A stretch of 64,000 nt of DNA from Plazaster borealis (lineage: Eukaryota > Echinodermata > Asteroidea > Forcipulatida > Labidiasteridae): contig CM037459.1 in the NCBI GenBank assembly GCA_021014325.1, positions 11,627,501-11,691,500 of the forward strand, written 5' to 3'. The position numbers and the translations under genes are program-made. This document shows, in pieces, positions 1-11,257 of the stretch (the stretch's first letter is position 1; each line of letters begins with the position of its first letter). The notes under the pieces are model-generated. The model was not told where the DNA came from, did not search any database, and was given only the letters and a program-made list of their open reading frames with translations.

Positions 1-1876
1 TGGAAAAACTCTTTTTCGTATTGTTAAATCTCTCAGCGACCCTAATACCAGAAAAGTATTACCTGATCACAACTGCTCAACATCCCTTGCTAATAATTTT
101 GCAATTTTTTTTGAAGCCAAGATACAACAAATTTGTGCTGACCTGAACGCCACAAACTCTCCACCTCCCTCAGTGGACCTTCAAAGTCAACATACTGAGT
201 TGAAGTTTGAATTTTCAGAAGTGTCTGAAGAGACTATCAGAAAGATAATAATGGCCTCGCCTTCTAAAACGTGATCCCTGGGTCCAATACCAACTCCGCT
301 TCTTAAAGAATGCATCAATGTTCTCGTACCAGTGATAACTGAAATTGTCAACATATCTCTGTCCTCTGGAGTTATGCCTGAATCCCTGAAACTGTCTCAC
401 GTGACACCAATTCTTAAAAAAACAAGCGTTAATCAAAACACTTTGCAGAACTATCGCCCAGTGTCACAAATTCCTTTCCTCTCAAAAGTGATTGAAAGAT
501 GTGCCTGCACTCAACTTCAACAGCATTTTGAAACTAATCACTTGTATGCATCTACACAATCAGCTTACAGGTCAAATTTTAGAACAGAAACTGCACTTCT
601 CAAAGTTCAAAATGACCTTCTTCGAGCAACTGACGAGCACAAAGAAACCCTCATGGTCCTTCTTGACTTTAGTGCAGCATTTGACACCATCGACCATGCG
701 CTGTTCCTGGAAAGACTTCACTCACGTTATGGTTTGACTGAAACAGTTGTTGCCTGGTTCTCATCCTACCTCAAAGACCGGAAACAGACTGTTGTCATCG
801 ATAGCTGTACATCTGAATGCCACACTCTCAACTGTGGTGTCCCGCAGGGCTCGGTCATTGGTGCACCAGCGTTCACATTTTACACTTCTCCACTCAGTGA
901 CATTATATCCGCACATAACCTTAAACACATGATGTATGCGGTTGACATTCAAATATACACTAACTTCAAACCATCTGAGATTTTGAGCGCCATTCAACGC
1001 TTGGAGTCCTGTGTTGCAGATGTTAAGTCCCGGGCCACTAACAACAAACTAAAATTTTATGATAGTAAAACCGAAATTCTTCATTTAAGTTCTCGTTTCC
1101 AAACTTGCAAACCTGCTCCGCCAATAAAATTGGTGACCTCTACGTGAAGCCAGTTGAAAAAGCAAGGAATCTCGGCGTCATTTTGTCCAAGCACCTTCAG
1201 ATGACAGATCAAATCGGCAAAGTTATCAGGGCTGGATGGGCTGGAGTTTACAAAATTGGTCGTCTCCGGAAATACCTAGATCAACCAACGTCAGAAAAAC
1301 TAGTCCATGCATTTATCACCTCACACCTCGACTATTGTAACATCTTACTTACTGGATCCCCCGACACAGATGTCTCAAGACTACAACGTTTGCAAAACAC
1401 TTCCGCTCGCATCATAACTCGTACAAAACGCCATGATCATATCTCTCCAATTCTTCATAACCTTCACTGGCTGCCTGTCCACCTTCGAATACGTTTTAAT
1501 TTACTCCTGCTCATGTACAAATGCATCAAAGGTCAAGCTCCCATCTATTTGCAAGATCTTGTCAGTCCATATAAACCAACTCGTCAACTTAGGTCAGCTA
1601 CCCACAACCTCGTCGTCCAACCCAAGGTTCTCTCACGGTCATATGTTGAGCGCAGCTTTTCCTTCATCGGTCCTTAAAAGCTCTCCGGATTAAAAGCTCT
1701 CCTTCTGTTGACTCTTTCAAATTAAACCTAAAATCGTTTCTCTTCCAAGAACACTACCAGTCATAGCTCAAACATAGACTCTATCTACATGTATAACCTT
1801 CTTCTTCCTAAATGTGCTTAGAGTCTGGCCTGCAGTAGGCGCTACACAAATACGTTATATTATTATTATTATTATT
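1..1876 (+). mobile_element. CR1/L2-like non-LTR retrotransposon, 5' cut by window edge
   Basis: Coding sequence for a LINE reverse transcriptase runs from the first bases and ends at a stop at 1764-1766. A short 3' UTR and a (TTA)n tail follow at about 1859-1876. Right after the tail, repeat-unit sequence begins, matching the stretch near 10364, so the junction is a genuine LINE 3' end. The array-type tail and the C-terminal domain ending in a HWLP motif place it in the CR1/L2 group of the Jockey superfamily; the exact clade is not resolved. TSDs cannot be checked because the 5' end is outside the window. Confidence 0.9.
2..1766 (+). pseudogene. LINE reverse transcriptase, inactivated
   Basis: The reading frame from base 2 gives the linker before the RT, then RT motifs: FDTIDH near 680-697, GVPQGS near 836-853, and the catalytic box near 935-946. 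That box reads YAVD instead of YADD, so the first catalytic Asp is lost. There is a nonsense TGA at 272-274 in a conserved segment, a frame change near 1105-1147, and another near 1670-1690 just before the C-terminus. The longest pieces are 332-1147 and 1105-1677. The copy is plainly dead; calling it CR1/L2-like rests on motif order and the thumb/C-terminal region. Confidence 0.88.
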
Positions 1877-2742
1877 TAACCTTAATTTGTTCAACCAGAA
1901 ACGTATTCATAGCAAAATCAATGTTTAGTTAAATGCATACAAACTTATTAATTGACCATACCGGTAAAATGGAAGCACACATGCAGGCACTTGCAAGTTA
2001 CCAAGCCTGCTACATTGAAGACCCAGACTTCAAACTAATAAAAGTCACATCAATGTCTTTGTAACTCGAAATTGTTCGTTAAAAAGTGTTCATTTGAAAA
2101 GGTTTACATTTGATCGGTGAATTATTAACACTCTTTTCGCAACTAACTATGGCAATAAGTTAACTAAGTCTCGGGGTAAACAAACAGTCGAAAGAAAGAT
2201 TAACTAGGTTGCAATCAGTTTTTCAGCTTAAACTTGATACTTTATCTAATGCAGAGATAATAGGAACAGTTGCAGTATAATTATTTTAACGTCACTGTAA
2301 TTGTTTAGCCTCTGAATAAAGTGAGCAGAATTATAGCAACGCCATAAGATACTACACTGGTAATACGCGAACATTTTACATTTTGTGTCATAATTTCCCT
2401 ATCAATTGAAGTGCAATACAATTAAAAGCTTTTAAGCTGTTGCTTTAAGATGGCACATCTCAACACCTGTTTAAGGCAATTTTTAAGATGGGGGAGTTGA
2501 AAGTTTAGAGGACAGAGATTGACCTAAGAAAACGGCTCTTTTCGCAGTCTTCACAATAAAATAACTTTGTATTATGTGCTACAGCAGGTACAACGTTTAT
2601 TAATACAAGTCTTAGGCAATCTTTATTGCTTCAATTTTCTTTGCACAACATCTCAAAGATAAATGCAGTTGATTAAGACAGCATTAAACATACATAAGAA
2701 CCTACTAGAATAGCTTTACAACAAATTTCACAAATGATTTTA

Positions 2743-2831
2743 GCGCCCCCTACCAGGTCTGACTCACATCTAAGGTAAGGCTAATATCCTATCGTGTATG
2801 CCTATCATACTATGACTGGCTCAAAGCTAAG
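2743..2831 (+). promoter_or_regulatory. Exon A upstream region, alpha1
   Basis: Conserved segment just before exon A. By eye it holds a CTCF-like core on the minus strand (AGGGGGCGCTA, read across about 2742-2752) and a perfect AP-1-type TGACTCA at 2760-2766. No TATA box was seen. The promoter role is inferred from position and conservation between units; motif matches were not scored. Confidence 0.4.
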
Positions 2832-3035
2832 CAAGCCACTCCCACATGTCGGTGACTTTCAGCCCAACAATGTGTGACAGACAGCGACGGTTATCACACA
2901 CTGGAAATGTCACTGATATGGAAACTTTCAAGAAGTTAAAAGGAGAAGCTACCAGATCCACAGCTCCAAAAAGCCTTTCAGTATTGATGATCAAGATTAC
3001 AACACTAGCAGAGACAGATCAGAAGACAAATAACG
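2832..3035 (+). other. Putative 5' noncoding exon A, alpha1
   Basis: Strongly conserved block ending in ACG|GTAAGT, a textbook splice donor kept in nearly every unit. It lies 2.4 kb before a C1q coding exon that has an acceptor directly at its ATG, so it is best read as the first exon of gene 1. It contains upstream ATGs; the one at 2846 opens a frame that stays open through the donor, but out of frame with C1q. Single-base indels between units break this frame, which argues against coding. The 5' boundary is approximate. Confidence 0.55.
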
Positions 3036-3390
3036 GTAAGTTGAATAGCCTCTTCTCTAATCTGTTTTATTATAATTTATAGCAACGTGATAACTGTTAA
3101 GGTATTGGGTGGTTTTCTGGAATCTTCAAAAATGGTGGCTGAAATTTATAGCAAGCTTGCTTTTCGTGTTCAAATCTTATAAAAATCTTCACCTTGCGCT
3201 ACGTTAAAAATGTTTGCTTGAACCGATCATGTTTTTAGGCGAAATGGATTGTTTCTATTGCTGGTTGGTAGGCAAATGCGGGAATTAGATTTACCATTAT
3301 TAAACAAGCTAGACAAAATATTGAAAGATCTGTTCTGAATTTTGTTTAGACTACCATTTAAAATTTGTGATTTCCTGTAATTATAAGAAA

Positions 3391-3466
3391 GCAGGCGCGT
3401 AACAAGTAGCAGCAGGGATGGCCGGCTGGATGACCACGGTCGCCTCACTTTTTGCTCGTATTTGGC
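3391..3466 (+). promoter_or_regulatory. Conserved GC-rich intronic island, alpha1
   Basis: A GC-rich stretch (centre GCCGGCTGGATGACCACGG) inside an otherwise AT-rich intron. It recurs almost unchanged near 11599, 18231, 27984 and 62627 and is missing from alpha5 and alpha6. No convincing gene covers it; the minus-strand frame over it is not kept intact in all copies. An enhancer or similar element is possible but unproven. Confidence 0.3.
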
Positions 3467-3784
3467 ATACTCAAGAAATCAGACATAAGAAAATGTTAAA
3501 CTAAAAAAGGCCTAAAATCAAGTCGCAGTGGTGAGTCTGGATCTTCTTCAGTTCTTTAAAAATATTTAAGCCTATAAGATCTGTCAGGAAACGTAGGTAA
3601 AGATGAAACATTTCATTGGTTTCGTTAGCCTACAGTGGAAATTTTACAGCGTCTGCACAGCACACGATAATCAAACCAACATATACAGCTAACATTGTCC
3701 AAATTCTTGGGAGGAATGATAATACCCCTGCCTAGCCGTTGCCGTGGTTAAAGGATACTGTGGTCGGGATTTGTATACGGATTA

Positions 3785-3800
3785 GCGCCACTAGAGGGAG
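3785..3800 (+). promoter_or_regulatory. CTCF-like site in intron, alpha1
   Basis: GCGCCACTAGAGGGAG resembles the bilaterian CTCF core (CCASYAGRKGGC). The same words stand at the same place in alpha2, alpha3, alpha4 and alpha7, with one change in alpha5. Recognised by eye only. Confidence 0.35.
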
Positions 3801-5416
3801 TGTAACTAAATGGCTGTCCCACTATTAAACACCTGGCTACTTGCCTGTAAGAAAGTATAGTATACAAGTCTAACCGGTTGCAATAGTAAGTTATTCAGTA
3901 ACGAGATTCAATTGCGCACTTCACAATAACTTTTACTTTATAACAACTGATTTGAAGACGAATACAAATTAAAATTGTCTCCGTCTTTATTTACCCAGTC
4001 AAAAGACAAAAGACAGGGTTTGGATTTATTTCAGTTTAAACTTGTGTTTATTGTTCCTAATAATAAATACACTGTTGTATTCCGAATGAATAAATAATGG
4101 GCTTGTAATCGGTTTCTACTCAATGGACATTGTTAGTGCCGTCAATGTGTACTTTGTTCTCCCAAAACATTTGGAGAATAAAATTGTTTCTCCAAATCAT
4201 ATTGAATTTAGCATAAAATCAACTGTTGCGGACAGTTTTCCGAATTGATGAACAAGGGGCTGGTTGATATTAGTTTCTTCACAACGGACATTGTTAGAAA
4301 AAAATAGCGCGCTTGTGGAAAAAAGAATTTGTCTCAAATTCATCCTTTAAAAACCCTTTGGATCATCCAGTATTGTCTTGAAATATTGCCCAACTGTGGA
4401 ATAACATACAATTACAGACTCACTGTAATTCAAACGAGCTTTGAGAAAAATGAATACTCGAATTAAACCTTGTGCTACGGGTTATAGTAAATAAATACAA
4501 CATTGGATGTGGATTAATTACATTGCACCGCTGCTCAGTCATTCGTTCCGATCTTTTGAACGAAAATTAAACACCGATTCTGGTTTTAAACCCGCAAATA
4601 ATGCTGGACAAGAACTACCCGACGATTCCATTCAAACCCTAGTTAGAGCATTTTTTCGTCTAGTAAGGTTGCGTAAATTTCACTTTATAGTGCATAAATA
4701 TCCCAAAAAACAGGAGGGTCAAGTCTGTGGAGGGAGCGGCTGTAACTATTAATTTATTTATTTATTTACTTTTCAAAGCACTGCAGTCATTTACTCGACT
4801 AAAACCCAGAATACTCCTTGACTTTAAAATCACATTTGACCCACAGGCCAATCCACATGGCAGCAGAATTATTGTGGATTGTATACGGGATAACCTTGAA
4901 TAACTGTGTGCCGCACAGTCATTAAAGCCTTGGTTGACATGCATTGTTCATGACTCTTGAGATTACGTTGAGAGAGTGTTCACTTTATTAGTCCAGTCGT
5001 CAAAAAATTGTCGTAATACAAAACAAACTTATATAAAAACAACAGTTGTAACCAGTCAAACCATTATAAACAATTAATCAAATTATTTGTTGATTTATTT
5101 GATTGTTTGAGTTATACCACAATTCAACCGAATTGTATAGCAGAGAAAAAAGTTGATTAAAACTCCCCCAATCCAGTAAGTTTTGACCCCATTGCATCGA
5201 AAACATCTTGTGGGAACCCATTTGCGGCTAGAAGGAGGGGACAACAATCAGGGAATAATTGCAAGAAATCTGACTTCAGATTTCAAGTATACCGATAGAA
5301 ATCCATGCGATTATGCGATATGGATCAGAAGGAAAGCCAATTGGTCAAAACTTTAAAGGCACACTTCTCACAGTTTGGTTTGTTGATTTATTTGCTACAT
5401 GTTTAATGTTATGCAG

Positions 5417-6226
5417 ATGTGGGGCTTGAAACAAGTTATCCTGATTCTGACAGTTTTGAATCTGATGGAGTTCAATGCTAGCATGACGTCCCCGGAAGAA
5501 GGAACGTCAACTGGTCCATGCTGCCCAGTCAGTCCTGCAGGAGTTCCTGGTATTCCCGGACATCCGGGACCATACGGGCCGGCTGGGATTAAAGGAGACA
5601 TGGGGTCTTCAGGTGATGTAGGTATGCACGGAGCTAAGGGAGACAAGGGATCATACGGGTTGAATGGGGAGCGAGGCGCTACAGGAGAACCCGGCCAGAA
5701 GGGAGAACAAGGTGTCGGTCAGCCAGGTAAACAAGGACCTCAAGGACTGCCCGGAATAGCTGGTTTGATGGGAGAGAGAGGAGTACCTGGATCAGTTGGA
5801 TTAAAGGGACAACAGGGTGAATGTGTTGACCGCACTCGACGGGTTGCCTTTACTGTAGTCAGAAACACAAGTTTCAATGGAAACAGTGATAGTCTGCCCT
5901 TTGAGAAAAAAATCTTTGAACAAGGCACCCACTTTGATTTGCAAACAGGCACTTTCACGTGTAATGTCACTGGTACCTATGTATTCATGTTTTCAGTTTT
6001 GAAAATGCATAGCTTAAGTAGTACTAGCGCTAGTCTGATGAAGAATGGTAATATTATTGTATCGGGAGTTGCCTCAGGCGTTGGTATTAACTTGCAAATA
6101 GGCAACAGTGCAGTTCTGTTTTTACAAGAAGGTGATCGAGTTTTCTTAATGACAGAAGGTTCCTTGTACAGTAACAGTTACCATCACATTTCCTTTAGTG
6201 GGTTCTTGCTTTATGGCGAGAACTAG
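5417..6226 (+). CDS. Secreted collagen-like C1q-domain protein, gene 1
   Basis: 269-aa secreted protein of the C1q/TNF superfamily, probably a trimeric or higher-order recognition molecule. A hydrophobic signal peptide covers about residues 4-19. A Cys-Cys pair (35-36) is placed for interchain disulphides. Gly-X-Y triplets run from about 42 to 134 with one break at GVG (99-101). A C1q head fills about 141-269 with the family marks FTCNVTGTYVF, VLFLQEGDRVFL and the terminal FSGFLLYGEN. I start at this ATG because ATGCAG sits directly before it, a likely splice acceptor, and a good signal peptide follows; another in-frame ATG lies at 5399. Head residues 150-159, 198-205, 216-228 and 245-258 differ most from the other copies. 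AATAAA is at 6511-6516. Ligand unknown; an immune role is inferred. Confidence 0.93.
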   Translation: MWGLKQVILILTVLNLMEFNASMTSPEEGTSTGPCCPVSPAGVPGIPGHPGPYGPAGIKGDMGSSGDVGMHGAKGDKGSYGLNGERGATGEPGQKGEQGVGQPGKQGPQGLPGIAGLMGERGVPGSVGLKGQQGECVDRTRRVAFTVVRNTSFNGNSDSLPFEKKIFEQGTHFDLQTGTFTCNVTGTYVFMFSVLKMHSLSSTSASLMKNGNIIVSGVASGVGINLQIGNSAVLFLQEGDRVFLMTEGSLYSNSYHHISFSGFLLYGEN

Positions 6227-7254
6227 ACAATATCACTATGTCCAGTATCACATCATATTACAATTAATTGATCTAAAGAGGTGAAGCAGCTTTAATTATT
6301 GGAATTAAGAGAATTGTTAAAATGAAAAAACTTGAGGAACTGTTCAGTGTAACCTGTATTTAAATTAAACATTGCATGGATAATATCACTAATTTTGTCA
6401 AATGAATTTGATACACTTTAACATTAACGGCTGATATATAATCGCTTTAGTAGAATATGTCGCCAACAACAAGTTTCAAGAATTTTGAAAACCATATACT
6501 TGATTTTCTAAATAAATAACTAAGCATTTACATTAAATTTTGAAGAAAATTCGTTAAAATGCTACACTGTTTTGAATAAATGAGATTGTTTATCATTTCA
6601 AAAGATATAGAAGCTTTTCATAACATACGGTTAAGTTTAAAGAGTCATTAAATGTAGGCCTACCTAATTGCTGAAGGATTAGACAGATGACATTTTCAAC
6701 ATGGGATGTCGAGGTTAGATATGGTGTTCGCATTGTAAAAACATCTCGTCTAAGATTTCTATGAAATGATGGTTGAGTTTTGAGAATTTAAGCAAACCAA
6801 CAAATAATCTGTTCTTATGGTTGACAATTCTCTTAGTAGTAATTGTGGCAAAGCAACAATATTCTTGTTTCACGAGTTATTGGTCAGTGAATGAATCCAC
6901 CAGGCCAAGGTAAAATAGAAATACATAACAATTGCCTGAAAAAATGCACAATAAAGAAATAAAGCTTAAATAGGATAACATAAAGTTATATTAAGTTTTT
7001 CTATCGAGTATTCAAAGTCTTTCTTTTAAACACGTTGCCTAATTTCAATAATGATTTCCTCCGAATCATTCAAATAAAATAGAACAAATAATTATTTTGA
7101 TTTCATTCACGACAACGCTTTTTGAAAACATTATTGCCGAATAATATGTCTCCCGTCTGAAAAAACCTCTTATTAACGCTTATAACTTGAGCAATTTATG
7201 ATGCTAAACAGTTTAATTGGTTTTGTGTTTGTGTATTTTAATCAGTTTCCATAT

Positions 7255-10200
7255 TGAATTTAAATGGTGTTGTTTTATCGAAAAAAACTTTCAAAAACGT
7301 GATCAGAGTAAAGTGGAACTATATAAACAAACCGGTAAAATGAAAGTACACGTGCAGGTACGTGCAAGTTACCGGGCCTGCTAACATGAAAACGCAGACT
7401 TCAATCTTAATGATCACATCAATGTCCTTGTATGCTCGGATCTTTTCAGTAAATACTGGTGAAATTCAAATGCGACCGGTTTCCTCTTTAAGCTGATTTT
7501 ATCTTGTTTAAGTGTTTATTAGAACAGGTTTACATTTGATCGGTCAAATAAACCCAACGCTGTCAACTTATACCGAGTTGAACACTAGACACGCAACTAA
7601 CTATGACTATAATGTACCTTTGTCTCAGGGTAAATACACGGGAAACAAATGATAAAATAGGTTGTTAGTCAAATTGAAATAAACCCAAATGCAAACACGA
7701 CTTGTCATAGGTTTTTCAGTTTTAATTTGATACTTTATACTTCGTCACAAGTAAATGGTTTGAATGTTATAACAAAAAATGACATCCTGAAAATATTGTT
7801 AACTGTTTAGTCTTTGAGCTGATGTATTATGTAACTAAGAGAGATAAAGTATTATTGTTATTCGGAATGGTTTTAATTTGTTTACTTGGGTCATTAAAGA
7901 AAAACTTGCTAAATGAACTTATACAAGTTTCACATTGGTTAGAGCTTATTTAGGACTCTGCAAAGATTAATGCAATATTCGGCTGGATTCAAGTTTTAAA
8001 GATTTGTCTTTAACGCCATTTTAATCAACGTGAAATTTCAATACACTTTTTTGGAAATTTGTTTCTATGTAATTAAACAATTTTCGATGAAAAAATGCCA
8101 ATGATTACATTGTTAAAACTATGAAAAGGACAAAGTGGACTGACAAAGTATAACAAAAAATAACTGCAATGAACATTACCACGCCCTAACCATAGTTTGA
8201 CATTATACACCCAAAATTACTGAAACGAAATCCCATACAAGTCTCATTATTATAAATAAATCAACGTAATGATATCACTGAAAGTATTCATATTGTTAAT
8301 ACCGGAAAACAAAATACAAATAATTTGATAACTTTTTCCTAGGAGCTTTTCCACTAATGACAAGTGTACAGTGAACTGGCGATTATGGTTTACCGTTATT
8401 AGACGGCAACAGTCGTTCATTTCCTTTAATATGATCAGAACAATGTCGATTGTTGCGCCCTCCAAATTCTTCTTTCAAGCAGTGTTATTTTTTGACTTCA
8501 ATAATTTTCCATTATGAAACAAATCTGTGGTTATCTCAGGTGCCAATGATAGTTTAAACCATTTTAAACCCAACAAAACATCTTTGGAAATATTGAGCGC
8601 CTTCAATGTAGATAGAAAACAGTCATGTCTACGGCTCAAAGTCTATAGTCACGCCAATAAATTGCCAATTGTCAGCTCCTTACGTATGATTTACAGCGTG
8701 GTGCGTGATCACAAACTATCAATGTCACTGCTTTGATTTAAAAAAAGTGTTGTAATAAGAACAAGCATCCATCGTCATCACTCATAACGGCTGAACAGAC
8801 TTGCGACCCAAGAGACATCGGTATAGACACAAACATGCAGCAACCAAATATCAAGGTAAGTCTGTATTTTTTAAATCTGGTCGTTTTACATTAACTACAA
8901 TTTAATGCAATGATTGAATGCATGTCTTTTGAGGACACTCAAAACCTGCATGTTTCTACGTATTCTAACAGCTATGCGATTGTTAACGTTTTACATTTTA
9001 AAAAGTAAACCTAATTGAAGCTGTGTCCATCTTTGTTGCGTTTGCCGTAATACCAGCGTGATCTAGCCTCTTTATCAAGATATAAATGTAACCCTGGGTT
9101 CACCTTTAAAAAGTAGCGGGAACCGAAAATAATAAACAACTCCCTTATGAAATAAAACCAAGTTAGAGAACTCAAGATTATAGTGCACAAAAACAGTAAC
9201 TCTGATTTATTCGAGTATTAAATCGACGATCAAAAGATTTGCAAAATATAAACTATACAATAAACAGGATCCTGAACAATTAAAAAAATACAAACAAATA
9301 TATAAAGTTCCAGGAAATGTCAATTTCATTTGAGATATTTAATGATAAAGATATAGAAGCTTTTCATAATATACGGTTGAGTCATTAAAATGTAGGCCTA
9401 CCTAATTGCTGAAGGATTTGACAAAATGACTTTTTCAGCATGGAATGTTAAGGTTAGACATGGTATTCACATTGCAACAAAATCTCACCTCAGATGTATA
9501 TGAGATAATGGTTGAGTTTAGCGACTCCTTATTTATATGTTTTAGAAAGGGGAAAAGGGATTTCTAGCGAGTTTCCGAAATGGTGAATCTTGATGAATTC
9601 AAGTTTAAAAAAAATACTTGCACGTCGACGGTCTTGAGAATTTAATCAAACCAACAAATGTTCCGTTCTAAAGGATGACATTTTGTTGATAGTCATTGTG
9701 GGAAAACAACTTGTTTCACGGGTTATTGGTGTGTTACACACAATCCAAGAATGAACCCATCATAACATTGAAACGAAATCGATTTGGCGAAATTAGCGAG
9801 TCCATACACATAGAGTACAAAATAGGTTTCAAGCTTGGACAATTATTCTTACCTCGACGTTATTCTAAAGACCCAGAACGATGTTTATAACAATGCAACA
9901 GTGAAAACAGCAACAATAGAATGAACAATCTATTAATGATATTCAGTGATTGAATCCACCAAGTAAAGGTGAAAAAGAAATACATATAAATTACTTGAAC
10001 AGCTTCACAATGAAGAAATAAAACTTAAAGAAGATAACACACGTATATCAATGTTTCCTCTGAGGTATTCAAAGTCTTCCTGTTGCACGATGCCTTAACT
10101 CAATAATGATTTCCTAAATCTTTCAAAATATAATTACAATTTTGATTGCATCCAAGTCAACTCTTTTTCAATCGTCAATGCTCACACTGTTAGCTCCTGA

Positions 10201-10327
10201 CTAATAAGAAAACTTATGAAACCTATTACTTGTGCATTTAATGGGTATAGCGTTATGATGATGGACGGTGTATTCAATAATGTGTTATATGTTTTTGAAT
10301 TCGATAGAAATTGTAATCAGTTTGCAA
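7255..10327 (+). repeat. Repeat unit beta1 (exon B, no C1q coding exon)
   Basis: Diverged relative of the alpha unit. Its opening (about 7255-7450) aligns by eye with the alpha opening near 1930-2080, including the shared ACCGGTAAAATG and a GTGCAAGTTACC-like stretch. It has its own promoter/exon at 8748-8855. Its tail (about 9330-10200) matches alpha 3' flank near 6600-7030. Between 8856 and 9330, where the intron and coding exon would be, no collagen or C1q sequence is visible. It recurs as beta3, beta4 and beta6. Confidence 0.75.
8748..8855 (+). other. Putative 5' exon B, beta1
   Basis: Conserved block ending ATATCAAG|GTAAGT, a strong donor. The region before it (tATGATTtACAGCG ... ATCACAAACTATCAATGTCACT) is recognisably related to exon A of alpha6 (GATTGACAGCGACGG ... 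ATCACACACTGGAAATGTCACT), so exons A and B are old duplicates. It could be an alternative first exon for the next C1q gene downstream or a relic. The start is approximate. Confidence 0.45.
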
Positions 10328-10963
10328 GTTGAATTTAAATGGTATTGTCTTTAGCCTTAATTTGTTCAACCAGAAACGTATTCATAGCAAAGTAAATGCT
10401 CAGTAAAATGCATACAAACTTATTAATTGACCATACCGGTGAAATGGAAGCACACAATACATGCAGGCACTTGCAAGTTACCATGCCTGCTACATTGAAG
10501 ACCCAGAGTTCAAACTAATAACAGTCACATCAATGTCTTTGTAACTCGAAATTGTTCACTCAAAAGTGTTCATTTGAAAAGGTTTACATTTGATCGGTAA
10601 ATTATTAAAAACTCTTTTCGCAACTAACTATGGCGATAAGTTAACTTAGTCTCGGGGTAAATAAACAGTCGAAAGAAAGATGAAATAGGTTGCAATCAGT
10701 TTTTCAGTTTAAACTTGATATCTTGTCTAATGCAGAGATAATAGGAACAGTTGCAGTAGCATTATTTTAACGTCACTGTAAGTGTAGCCTCTGAATAAAG
10801 TGAGAAGAATTATAGCAACGCCATAAGATACTTTATTGCAATCTTTTATGCTTTAATTTTTTATGCACAACATCGCAACGATAAATGCAGTTGATTAAGA
10901 CAGCATTAAACATACAAAAGAACCTACTAGAACAGCTTTAAAAAAATTCTCACAAATGATCTT

Positions 10964-11053
10964 AGCGCCCCCTACCAGGTCTGACTCACATCTAAGGTAA
11001 GGCTAATATCCTATTGTGTATGCCTATCATACTATGACTGGCTCAAAGCTAAG
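10964..11053 (+). promoter_or_regulatory. Exon A upstream region, alpha2
   Basis: Same arrangement as in alpha1: minus-strand AGGGGGCGCTA-type core at the left end and TGACTCA at 10982-10988. Motifs recognised by eye. Confidence 0.4.
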
Positions 11054-11257
11054 CAAGCCACTCCCACATGTCGGTGACTTTCAACCCAATAATGTGTGAC
11101 AGACAGCGACGGTTATCACACACTGGAAATGTCACTGATATGGAAACTTTCAAGAAGTTAAAAGGAGAAGCTACCAGATCCACAGCTCCAAAAAGCCGTT
11201 CAGTATTGATGATCAAGGTTACAACACTAGCAGAGACAGATCAGAAGACAAATAACG
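11054..11257 (+). other. Putative 5' noncoding exon A, alpha2
   Basis: Ends ACG|GTAAGT. The upstream ATG at 11068 opens a frame that reads through the donor and another 150 bases into the intron. This is longer than in the other units, which shows that its end is not conserved. Expected to splice to gene 2 at 13533. Confidence 0.55.

Larger units (their letters stand above)
1877..7254 (+). repeat. Repeat unit alpha1 (exon A, intron, C1q gene 1, 3' flank)
   Basis: First alpha half-unit. Its sequence recurs nearly base for base in alpha2 starting near 10328, about 8.4 kb downstream, and again in alpha3 to alpha7. Contents in order: AT-rich upstream region (1877-2742), promoter-like region, exon A, intron, C1q coding exon, and a 3' flank of about 1 kb with AATAAA at 6511-6516. 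Unlike alpha3-alpha6, alpha1 and alpha2 lack a segment of about 250 bp seen at 22850-23100. The left end is interrupted by the LINE tail. Confidence 0.85.

Noticed and set aside
2846..3082. Frame across exon A as a protein-coding gene
   Set aside because: One-base indels and deletions between units destroy it (alpha3, alpha4, alpha5, alpha7), and it runs across a strong splice donor.
3227..3448. Minus-strand frame recurring in several introns
   Set aside because: Length and ends vary among units, and it covers intron text with indels; not kept as a frame in alpha4 or alpha5.
5395..5646. Minus-strand frames rich in Pro/Gly over each C1q gene
   Set aside because: They are the reverse reading of the Gly-X-Y repeat and share no independent conservation.
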